Source: Knoellia sp031844405
Lineage (GTDB): Bacteria; Actinomycetota; Actinomycetes; Actinomycetales; Dermatophilaceae
Direction: 5' to 3'
NCBI GenBank assembly: GCA_031844405.1
Contig: JAUZVC010000001.1
Coordinates: forward strand, 372,001 to 436,000
Length of the DNA stretch: 64,000 nucleotides
A program made the translations under genes and the position numbers. The notes under the pieces are model-generated. The model was not told the DNA's origin. It saw nothing but the letters and a program-made list of their open reading frames with translations, and did not search any database. How positions within the stretch are numbered: the first letter of the stretch is position 1; each line of letters begins with the position of its first letter. This document shows, piece after piece, positions 58,901-64,000 of this stretch.

Positions 58901-59342
58901 CAACCGGCAGAGCCACACCCAGACCTTCGGCTACTCCGAGACGCACCAGCTCGAGGTCCGCGCGCACGCGACCCCGTCGGGCTGGAGCCCGGCAGCCGGG
59001 CCGCGAGGCGCGACGACGGTCCCGGAGCCGAAGAACCCCGAGATCTACAACGTGCGTGCCAACGGCACCGGTGTGGGTGGAGGCAGCTGCGCCAGCGGCT
59101 GCCCGAAGATGGACTTCGACATCCGGGACTTCCCGGGGAACTCGTCGTGGACCGTCACCTGCCAGCACTCCTCGGGCAACGACTTCACCAGCTCCTCGCC
59201 CGCGAACGTCGGCCCCGGGGGCAACGGCTACACGTGGGCCGGCTACTGCGTCTTCGACAAAGGGCTCCCGGGAGACGCCCGGATCGTCCTCAACCGGCGT
59301 GACGGCAGCGGCGTCGTCCGCTCGAACTGGGTGCCGTGGTGA
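52956..59342 (+). CDS. Giant Ig/cadherin-like and fibronectin-III surface protein, copy 2
   Basis: This 2,128-residue protein is a full-length paralogue of the preceding one. It shares the N-terminal anchor plan, the exact block 'STVHEADVGDGAVWVSSSAQ' versus the same with small changes, 'QRVDPKEGI', 'VFYGANCGR', 'KQKIDNWDALIPP', the row of N-D motif domains and the fibronectin-III repeats. It diverges most in the last 350 residues, where both keep 'FDIRDF' but little else; this copy has several extra cysteines there. It starts 112 bp after copy 1 with no obvious terminator between, so read-through from the moxR operon is likely. Tandem duplication followed by divergence of the exposed tip is the simplest history. 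Confidence 0.9.
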   Translation: MTRSSRRVAGTPRGRRGVASFGVVAVAASMLTYAAVTSRGSTVHEADVGDGAVWVSSSAQAKFGRLNTQARQLDAGVATALADGSEVDILQDGAAVVGVATGNTLSPIDVRTATSGDSGAAAPAPLTARAGQFVPATVDLRGGTIATVDPRTGKVWAQRVDPKEGIESLQDITTTAKPLATIGAAASLAVDARGAVIAASGATGRVVTIAPTADGFAKPVTTATDVRAPLLDVTAVGDTWVLYDPDRDELHVEGREEPVSAGAALGDGPAYAALQMPGPEASTVVVANAVAARPVSLDGSGDGAGGVEVRDQANRAVEPPLVTRPVVLRGCLHAAWAETGNVFYGANCGRTDAVAAGSLGGVGEAVVRDGVAFRVNRGNVVLNQLDTGDVWDLDSTKQKIDNWDALIPPTRQDDDNDKKDENVVDDNQVSQPPKAMPDNLRVRAGRTSKIHPLDNDTDAKASILAIDPKDLTAPSAPDVTATVSSDGQTVDVNVPPNPSSSQITFSYNVSNGKAKEKASAKIVLTVVGDEVNTPPKLREGRAELARRTYPVVSGGRVSASVLGDWRDGESDPLTVDATDPSTVIDGQNRVGISAPVKPGPATVAYAINDGRQSSKGEVNLSVLDLAQPNAVAPTTQPDVVRAVLGKPVQLEPLGNDIPGADPGDPDARLRLAGEVAPTGPLDVDTNLTTGVVTVTPNGLGTTELAYAAQSGGTVSPGRIRIDVVEPADPEAPPVAVPDGATLRDQAPTMVDVLANDYSPRADVVVTQSAKVDADNGWLRPTIYQGRWVRIEALEPSPISGEGSRQGTVEYTISDGTKRTTGRINVVQRPPVAGAAPTVEDDRATVREGDSVSVGVLDNDTMADGIPLVLDPGSIKVLGGSEPRAFASGNLIRYVPEFTALTAPKDVVIEYAAYAEGSPERAKTGRLTVTVNPLPTRATPNQAPVARSFSGSVTAGESVTLTIPSTGVDPDGDTVTMRGIVGKDAEALDLTHGRIVSIGPSTIRYEGYPNAAGTELIRYEVQDRFGATSQAFVRVGVVRPGDPQPPVAVEDEVVAAPGKRVTAHVLRNDLIARGDAVRMQFKDLNPGDVQRQWQVDEDDNTISTLAPEPGAPTHQFVYGIDNGIFDPSRTTVLVRGVEGHINPPIAQDDVARATPGETTTLVDALANDTDIDSDPATLRIVDVLSPAGTIENGRVRVTLRDHPQTVPYVIEDEDEARALAIIHVPAGDNGLPFVVEGALIEIDKDSTKTVRLSDHVKSPRGKAVSITAAATVSTSPAQALEGTAQGGDAVELTSRGGYVGPGALMLEVSDRESPDDKDVRTAYVSIPVQVGPKVPLLRCPDAPLVLAAGGRPREVDIPTYCRAWLPIGMNLDEVEFEARWEPQAKGADLEQAETGGRLVTLRAGERAPTGTGSVTVTSPGMPSVKFPVQVLGRDAAGLAAGAAAGANGTDPAAVLGPPRMRPIAVDGLNEGESTTVDVSRYLDSPLEKPSCSIEAAALESGSGIEVSRSGCTLTLRATSQPSPTATISLLVSDGPDRTAAGRVTVTMRGKPTAPTGVSAIADRIAGGQARVSWVAPGYDGGVTISTYLVRWTGGSSGTLECSSSPCTVTGLTNGKDYTFTVLARNAVGDSPPSAASNVVRPDTKPEATSGVRMVSRGDGTLVVGWSPAPNKGSEITKYVVRLVPTSSGAGVRTVTAAGNATSTTAGGLDNNSPYSVSVQAWNGAGAGPFGPAVQMQSAGTPPAVTGITGATRGPGAGYDSESITVSWNQQTNPNGPPLKHYTVYRNVGGGGWTQIGRVGAQTRTFADTIPYDGRTYGYTVTATNGADLESPKGDPWTYTSVGVPSNPRVSAETPRADKSVVVHVQVGESRAGGFQSIQWRGGGKSGSHPCGCTPGTTVTFTLDNMGTQPLTVKVRTVNTGGRQSAEATSNQVQPYGDTLAPVNLTSSVDGRTITWRWDLRTNGREIDKVEIRTFDGRGWRTPDNRQSHTQTFGYSETHQLEVRAHATPSGWSPAAGPRGATTVPEPKNPEIYNVRANGTGVGGGSCASGCPKMDFDIRDFPGNSSWTVTCQHSSGNDFTSSSPANVGPGGNGYTWAGYCVFDKGLPGDARIVLNRRDGSGVVRSNWVPW

Positions 59343-59381
59343 CGAGCAGGTCCCGACCGAGGCCGTCGGGAGATCGCACCC

Positions 59382-59597
59382 TCACTCGATGACGGCGAGG
59401 ATGTCGCCCTCCTGGACGACGTCGCCGACCTCGACCTTGACCTCGCTCACGGTGCCCGCCTGCTCGGTGAGCACCGGAATCTCCATCTTCATCGACTCGA
59501 GGAGGGCGATCTCGGTCCCGACCTCGACGGTGTCGCCGACGGCGACGGCGATCGAGAGGACGTTGGCGACGAGGTCGGAGACGACGTGGTGCGACAT
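59382..59597 (-). CDS. Single-domain biotin/lipoyl carrier protein
   Basis: This 71-residue protein is only a biotinyl/lipoyl attachment domain, with the modified lysine in 'LLESMKMEIPVLTEQ' (the E-S-M-K-M form points to biotin). In acyl-CoA carboxylases the carrier shuttles carboxyl groups between biotin carboxylase and carboxyltransferase. Here no carboxylase subunit lies nearby, so its partners must be encoded elsewhere. It is convergent with the giant gene, 39 bp apart. Confidence 0.9.
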   Translation of the reverse strand: MSHHVVSDLVANVLSIAVAVGDTVEVGTEIALLESMKMEIPVLTEQAGTVSEVKVEVGDVVQEGDILAVIE

Positions 59598-59792
59598 GTC
59601 CCGAACCGTATCCACTACGCACCGGTAACCCCGCTTCGCCCGCGCTGCCCGCCGGTCGTCCGCAGTGGTTTCGCAGCACACCCGAACCGTCCGCAGCGGT
59701 TTCGCAGGACCGGCCCGCAGGGTCGAGGTCGTCGGGCACCCAGCCCGTCGCACGACCTCGACAGGCACGACATCTCCAGACAGGAGCACGAC

Positions 59793-60401
59793 ATGTTGAC
59801 CATCTCTGCCCGCGCAAGCCGGGTCGCCCTCGGACTCGCGGTCGCCGTGGCCACCCTCGGCGGCGGCGTCGCCAGCGCTGCCCCCACGGCCGGTGACGGC
59901 GCGTCCCCGCAGCGCACCGAGGCCGTGACGCTCGCCGGCACGCGGCCAGCCTTCAAGGCGCCCTTCCAGTGCGGCACCCAGTGGCGGGGGAGCGCCTGGA
60001 CCTGGTCGGACGGACACCAGCACAGCCCGCTCAAGTCGGTCGACTGGAACTGGGGGAGCGGCAACGACGACAAGGGCAAGCTCGTGCGCGCCTCGGCCGG
60101 CGGCACCGTCGAGTTCGCCGGCGACGGGGCCGGCGGCTACGGGAAGATGGTCCTCATCCGCCACGGCAACGGCTGGAAGACCCGCTACGCCCACCTCCTC
60201 GTCGGCTCGCTCGAGGTGTCGGCCGGCCAGTCGATCAACCAGGGCAAGGTCATCGGCAAGGTCGGCCAGTCCGGGGGCCAGCCGTCCTCGCACCTGCACT
60301 ACGAGCAGATCGCCGACGGCAACGTCGTCGATGCCGTGGTCCAGGGCGTGCGCTTCGACCCCAACGACGTGCACTACATCACGAGCACGAACGCCTGCTG
60401 A
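59793..60401 (+). CDS. Secreted M23 (LytM-type) peptidase
   Basis: This 202-residue protein has a signal peptide ending near 'GGGVASAAPTAG' and a single M23 domain. The zinc ligands appear in 'HSPLKSVDWNW' (H..D) and in 'SSHLHYEQ' (HxH), with the lysostaphin-type core 'GGYGKMVLIRHGNGWKTRYA' and H in 'YAHLLVGS'. Such enzymes cut peptidoglycan cross-bridges or act as exported endopeptidases. No wall-binding domain accompanies it. An AGGAGC ribosome site precedes the ATG, and two hairpins follow the gene. Confidence 0.9.
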   Translation: MLTISARASRVALGLAVAVATLGGGVASAAPTAGDGASPQRTEAVTLAGTRPAFKAPFQCGTQWRGSAWTWSDGHQHSPLKSVDWNWGSGNDDKGKLVRASAGGTVEFAGDGAGGYGKMVLIRHGNGWKTRYAHLLVGSLEVSAGQSINQGKVIGKVGQSGGQPSSHLHYEQIADGNVVDAVVQGVRFDPNDVHYITSTNAC

Positions 60402-60416
60402 CCTCGGCGTTCGTGC
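60385..60416 (+). terminator. Hairpin overlapping the end of the M23 peptidase gene
   Basis: An 11-bp stem (60385-60395 and 60406-60416) with a 10-nt loop spans the stop codon. It may terminate or stabilise the transcript. Confidence 0.5.
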
Positions 60417-60425
60417 GTGAGGTGG

Positions 60426-60464
60426 GCGGACGGCATACGGGAAAGACCTCCGTATGCCGTCCGC
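60426..60464. terminator. Perfect 15-bp hairpin built on the GGCATAC heptamer
   Basis: Arms 60426-60440 and 60450-60464 are perfect inverted copies separated by 9 nt. Each arm contains the over-represented heptamer GGCATAC/GTATGCC. It is well placed as a terminator between the M23 gene and the zinc-ribbon gene. Confidence 0.6.
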
Positions 60465-60555
60465 GCCCGTCTCGGGGAGCGTCGCGCGGTTCGTGCCGGA
60501 GGGTGTCCTGCCGTTACCGTGGCTGGCTGATCCCAGCCCCACGTGAGGACGTCCC

Positions 60556-61350
60556 ATGCACTGCCGATCCTGCGGAGCCGACCTGCCGGTCGACGCCGCG
60601 TTCTGCACCCAGTGCGGCGCCCGGGTCGAGCTCGGGTCGGTCCTCGGGGTCGGCACCGACCTCCCGGCGGCGGCGACGCGAGAGCGCCCCGCGGGCGAGG
60701 TGGCGGAGCCTGCCACCGCCGCCGCACGCGAGGACCTCAGCCAGACACGCGAGCTGCCGCGGATCGACCCCGCCGCCGGCCCCGTCCCTCCGGTGCGTGA
60801 GCCGAGCCCCGTCCCTGCCGTGACGGAGCCACCCACGGTCGACGACGCACCCCCGGGACACTCGCGCCGCAGCATCCTCGCGATGGTCGCGACGTTCGCG
60901 GTGCTGACGATCATCGGGACCTTCGCGCTCACCCGGCTCGTCGGTCCCGACGAGCCGCCGCCGTCGCCGTCGACCTCGGCGGCCTCGAGCCCGGCGCCGT
61001 CGGAGGAGGCCGGTGACGCCCAGCCCGCCCCGAGCACGAGCGGCCCCGAGCCGTCGAGCTCCCCGGAGGTGTCGCCCTCGGCGTCATCCTCGATCCCGGC
61101 CGCGGCCCGTCGCTGCTCCACGAGCGGGAGTGACGCCGTCGCGACGGCATACGCGGGGACCGAGCGCACGTCCTGCGAGTTCGCGGCGGCCGTGCGCGAC
61201 GCCTACCGGCAGGCGGGTTCGCCGGGCGGCGCCACGAGCCTGCGGGCCTACAGCCCGGTGACCAAGAAGTGGTACTCGCTCTCCTGCGACGGCGGCGAAC
61301 CGGTCCGATGCACGACGACGACGAACGCGATCGTCTACCTGGCCCCCTGA
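60556..61350 (+). CDS. Zinc-ribbon single-pass membrane protein
   Basis: This 264-residue protein opens with a zinc ribbon ('MHCRSCGADLPVDAAFCTQC'), then an acidic Ala/Pro-rich linker, one membrane segment ('SILAMVATFAVLTIIGTFAL', about residues 110-129), a Ser/Pro-rich extracytoplasmic spacer and a small C-terminal domain with four cysteines ('CSTSGSDAVATAYAG', 'YSLSCDGGEPVRCTT'). Similar proteins with an N-terminal zinc ribbon and a membrane segment are widespread in actinobacteria and of unknown function. Confidence 0.8.
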   Translation: MHCRSCGADLPVDAAFCTQCGARVELGSVLGVGTDLPAAATRERPAGEVAEPATAAAREDLSQTRELPRIDPAAGPVPPVREPSPVPAVTEPPTVDDAPPGHSRRSILAMVATFAVLTIIGTFALTRLVGPDEPPPSPSTSAASSPAPSEEAGDAQPAPSTSGPEPSSSPEVSPSASSSIPAAARRCSTSGSDAVATAYAGTERTSCEFAAAVRDAYRQAGSPGGATSLRAYSPVTKKWYSLSCDGGEPVRCTTTTNAIVYLAP

Positions 61351-61480
61351 AGGACGAGCGAGCCCGGATCGCCGGGAAACGCAGGAATTCTGAGCGGATT
61401 CACAGGTTCGTTACAGTGGCGGGCGTGAGTGGGGTCGAAAATGGGGTATGTACGCCTGAGCAGCCGGGGTCGGCTCCTCG

Positions 61481-62731
61481 GTGAACCTCCTGCTCCTCAC
61501 CCACTACTACCCCCCCGAGGGCGGGGCGGCCCAGCATCGCTGGTCGACCCTCGTGGGCCATCTCGTCTCCGAGGGTGACACCGTGCGGGTCGTCACCCCG
61601 GCGCCCCACTATCCGCTCGGGCACCTGCTGCCGGGGCACGAGCACCTGCGGTCAGGCACGACCCACGAGGGTCCCCACGGGGAGACCGTGCACAGGGTGG
61701 CCTTCCGGCCCTACGACTCCAGCGTCCGCTCGCGGATGCTCGACGAGGCGACCGTCGCCCGCGACGCGGTGCGCACCGTGAGGCGCGGCTTCGACGGGTG
61801 GCGGCCCGACGTCGTCGTCGCGACGGTGCCCTCGCTGCCCATGGCGTGGGCGGGCGCGCGCGCGGCCCGGATGTTCGGGGTGCCCTTCGTGCTCGACCTG
61901 CGTGACGCCTGGCCCGACCTCATCTTCTTCGCGCAGGAGTGGGACCTGCCGACCTCACGGGTGCGCTCGCGTGCCCGCGCCGCGGTCCGCGTCGCCCTCA
62001 ATGGTGTCGGGAGCGCCCTCACGCGCCAGCAGCGTCGCGCCGACGCCGTCGTCGCGACGACGGAGTCCTTCGCCGAGGTCCTGCGCTCGCGCAGCGTCGG
62101 GTCGGTCCACGTCGTGCGCAACGCGGCCCACGAGGTGCCGGGCTACGCCCAGCACGTCGTCCACCGCGAGTCGGGCCCCCTCCACGTCCTGTATGCCGGC
62201 ACGATCGGCCGGGCGCACGGGCTCGGCACCGCGGTCCGCGCCGCCGCCCTGGCCCGCGAACGCGGCGTCGACGTCCGGCTGCGGTTCCTCGGTGCGGGAG
62301 CCGACCTCGGCCACCTGCGCCGGCTCGCCGAGGAGCTGCGCGCGCCCGTCGAGTTCCTCGACCCGGTGCCCCGCCGTCTCATGGGACCGCACTACGCGTG
62401 GGCCGACACGGCGCTGGTCTCGCTGCGTCCGTGGGAGGCGCTCGAGCTCGCGGTGCCCTCCAAGCTCTACGAGCTCATGGGGCTCGGGCTCCACGTCTCC
62501 GCCGTCGTCTCGGGGGAGGCCGGTCAGATCGTCGAGCAGACCGGGGCCGGAACCCTCACCGCACCCGGCGACGTCGACCAGCTCGCCCGGGCGTGGGCCT
62601 CGCTCCACGCCGACCGCAGCCTCCTCGACGTCTCGGACCGGGCCCGTGACTGGGCGCGGGAGCACGCCGACGCGACCCGGCTCGGCGAGGCCTACCGCAC
62701 CCTGCTGCAGTCGATGAGAGCCCGTGTCTGA
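61481..62731 (+). CDS. GT4-family glycosyltransferase
   Basis: This 416-residue enzyme has the two-Rossmann GT-B layout: acceptor side 'LLLTHYYPPEGGAAQHRWST' and 'VVVATVPSLPMAWAGARAAR'; donor side 'VLYAGTIGRAHGLGTAVRAA', 'LRFLGAGADLGHLRRLAEEL' and 'VPSKLYELMGLGLHVSAVVS'. It resembles WbuB-type amino-sugar transferases of cell-surface polysaccharide synthesis. It starts at a GTG and overlaps the next glycosyltransferase by 8 bp, so the two probably belong to one polysaccharide cluster continuing beyond the window. Confidence 0.9.
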   Translation: MNLLLLTHYYPPEGGAAQHRWSTLVGHLVSEGDTVRVVTPAPHYPLGHLLPGHEHLRSGTTHEGPHGETVHRVAFRPYDSSVRSRMLDEATVARDAVRTVRRGFDGWRPDVVVATVPSLPMAWAGARAARMFGVPFVLDLRDAWPDLIFFAQEWDLPTSRVRSRARAAVRVALNGVGSALTRQQRRADAVVATTESFAEVLRSRSVGSVHVVRNAAHEVPGYAQHVVHRESGPLHVLYAGTIGRAHGLGTAVRAAALARERGVDVRLRFLGAGADLGHLRRLAEELRAPVEFLDPVPRRLMGPHYAWADTALVSLRPWEALELAVPSKLYELMGLGLHVSAVVSGEAGQIVEQTGAGTLTAPGDVDQLARAWASLHADRSLLDVSDRARDWAREHADATRLGEAYRTLLQSMRARV

Positions 62732-64000
62732 GCCGCCCACGGCGGCGCGGTGGCGAGTGCTCGTCGGCAACGCGCGCGCGGTCTCGGCAGTCGCTGCGCA
62801 CGGGCTCGAGGACGACCCGGTGCGACTCGCCCTCCTCGCCGCCCGCCGCCTGCCCGCGTCGTGGCGGGCGCCCCTGTCCCGGGTCCTCACGACCACGGGA
62901 CGGAGCCTCGGGCGACGCTCGCCCCACGTGCTCGCGCTCCTGCTCGCCGACCACCCCGAGCAGGCCCGGGCGGCGCTGGGACCGATCGACGGGCGCAGCC
63001 GGGGACGGCTGTCCGCGGAGCTCGCGGTCCAGCTCGACGCCGACCTCCCGGACGACCTCCCGCCGAGTGGCAGGGCGCGGGCCGCGTGGCAGCGCGGTGA
63101 TGTCAGCGAGGCGCTCGCCGCCCTCGACGGTGCCGGTTCGGCGTCGTCGCGACGCCAGCGGGCCCGCCTCGCCTCCGAGGTCGACGTGCTCACGCCCGGA
63201 CGCAGGCTCTCGGTGCCGACGCCGTCGCCGGCGGTGAACGCACCCTCCCGGGCTGCGACGGGACGTGGCGACCCGGTCGCGCGCGGCGACGGTGGTCACC
63301 GGGTCCTCCACCTCCTCACGAACTCACTCCCGCGGACCCGGTCCGGCTACGCCTACCGGTCGCACGCCGTCCTGCGCGCCCAGCAGGCCGAGGGCATGAC
63401 CGTCGAGGCCGTGACGCGGCTCGGCTACCCCGTGACCGTCGGCGTGCCATGGGCGGGCGAGGTCGACGTCGTCGAGGGCGTCACCTACCGCCGCCTGCTC
63501 CCGTCCCGCATGGCGACGACAGCCGAGGGCCGCCTGGCCCAGACCGCGGAGCTGCTCGTGCGGCACGTCGACCGCCTCGGCGCCGACCTGCTGCACACGA
63601 CGACGCACTTCCCCAACGCCCTCGTCGCACGCGCGGTCGCCGAGGCCACCGGCCGCCCGTGGGTCTACGAGGCGCGGGGCCAGCTCGAGAAGACGTGGGT
63701 CGCCTCCCGGCCGTCCGAACAGCGCGCGGCGGCAGCGGCGAGCGAGCGCTACGCCCTGTGGCGTGAGCGCGAGACCGAGGTCGCCGTCGAGGCCGACCAC
63801 CTCGTCGTCCTGTCCGAGGTGCTCAAGGAGGACTTCGTCGCCCGCGGCGTTCCGCGCGAGCGCGTCACCGTCGTCCCCAACGCGGTCGACGACGAGCTCC
63901 TCGACCCCGCCCTCGTGTGCTCGCCCGCGGACGCGCGCGCCCGGCTCGGGCTGCCGCGCGACGGGTTCTGGGTGGGGACCGTCTCGTCGGTCGTCGGCTA
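62724..64000 (+). CDS. Glycosyltransferase, 3' end cut by window edge
   Basis: The frame is open for 425 codons to the right edge. The GTG at 62724 overlaps the preceding gene. The first 190 residues are Arg/Ala-rich without a clear motif and may be a separate accessory domain. From about residue 194 a GT4-like acceptor domain begins ('LHLLTNSLPRTRSGYAYRSH', 'HTTTHFPNALVARAVAEATG', 'YEARGQLE', 'ADHLVVLSEVLKEDFVARGV', 'VVPNAVDDELL'). The donor-binding half lies beyond the window. It likely acts with its neighbour in surface glycan assembly. Confidence 0.85.
   Translation, partial: MSEPPTAARWRVLVGNARAVSAVAAHGLEDDPVRLALLAARRLPASWRAPLSRVLTTTGRSLGRRSPHVLALLLADHPEQARAALGPIDGRSRGRLSAELAVQLDADLPDDLPPSGRARAAWQRGDVSEALAALDGAGSASSRRQRARLASEVDVLTPGRRLSVPTPSPAVNAPSRAATGRGDPVARGDGGHRVLHLLTNSLPRTRSGYAYRSHAVLRAQQAEGMTVEAVTRLGYPVTVGVPWAGEVDVVEGVTYRRLLPSRMATTAEGRLAQTAELLVRHVDRLGADLLHTTTHFPNALVARAVAEATGRPWVYEARGQLEKTWVASRPSEQRAAAAASERYALWRERETEVAVEADHLVVLSEVLKEDFVARGVPRERVTVVPNAVDDELLDPALVCSPADARARLGLPRDGFWVGTVSSVVG

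Noticed and set aside
46439..59342. Adhesin with sortase anchoring
   Set aside because: Neither giant protein has an LPxTG-type motif, C-terminal membrane segment or basic tail, and no sortase gene is in the window.

Overview
The window is very GC-rich DNA with densely packed, often 4-bp-overlapping genes and many GTG starts. It carries the replication-origin region of an actinobacterial chromosome. Gene content and order (dciA-recF-gnd-dnaN-oriC-dnaA-rpmH-rnpA-yidD-yidC-jag-rsmG-parA-parB-trxA-trxB-anti-sigma-sigma-pseudokinase) point to the order Micrococcales. A member of the Intrasporangiaceae (Janibacter/Knoellia/Terrabacter type) is my best guess, by inference only.

Layout. 1-9.8 kb is an accessory flank: a ferric-iron ABC transporter (permease cut by the window edge, plus its binding lipoprotein) divergent from an adenylation/carrier/acyltransferase fusion, with an IdeR/DtxR-like box between them; a serine-hydrolase/ABC-ATPase fusion with its permease; and a protealysin-type metalloprotease that carries its own emfourin-like inhibitor domain. 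9.8-13.9 kb holds dciA, recF, gnd and dnaN. 13.9-14.5 kb is oriC, with a dozen DnaA boxes, followed by dnaA. 16.5-19.8 kb is the ribosomal-protein/RNase P/membrane-insertase set running away from the origin. 19.8-23 kb is the parS-parA-parB centromere region. 23-28.2 kb is the thioredoxin and ECF-sigma block ending in a membrane pseudokinase. 28.2-32.9 kb contains a NUDIX hydrolase divergent from pcnA, with a PucR-type regulator and an amino-acid oxidase placed between them.

From 33.0 to 59.3 kb lies a large run of same-direction genes: a small LpqN-like protein, a PP2C phosphatase, a zinc-ribbon/FHA protein, a transmembrane Ser/Thr kinase, a degenerate-FHA/HTH protein, a secreted M6 protease, then MoxR ATPase, a DUF58 protein, a membrane transglutaminase-like protein lacking the catalytic cysteine, and two tandem ~2,130-residue surface proteins made of Ig/cadherin-like and fibronectin-III repeats. 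I read this as a phospho-controlled MoxR/DUF58 machine serving giant cell-surface proteins; it is the most interesting system in the window. The right end (59.4-64 kb) holds a one-domain biotin carrier protein, a secreted M23 peptidase, a zinc-ribbon membrane protein and two glycosyltransferases, the last cut by the window edge.

Sequence-level signals that genes do not explain include seven parS or parS-like sites, five of them inside coding regions where they encode V-S-R-E/G-T; a strongly over-represented heptamer GTATGCC/GGCATAC (43 copies counted by eye); an in-frame 30-bp tandem repeat with an inverted copy; and several genes with a -10 hexamer directly before the start codon, suggesting leaderless mRNAs.
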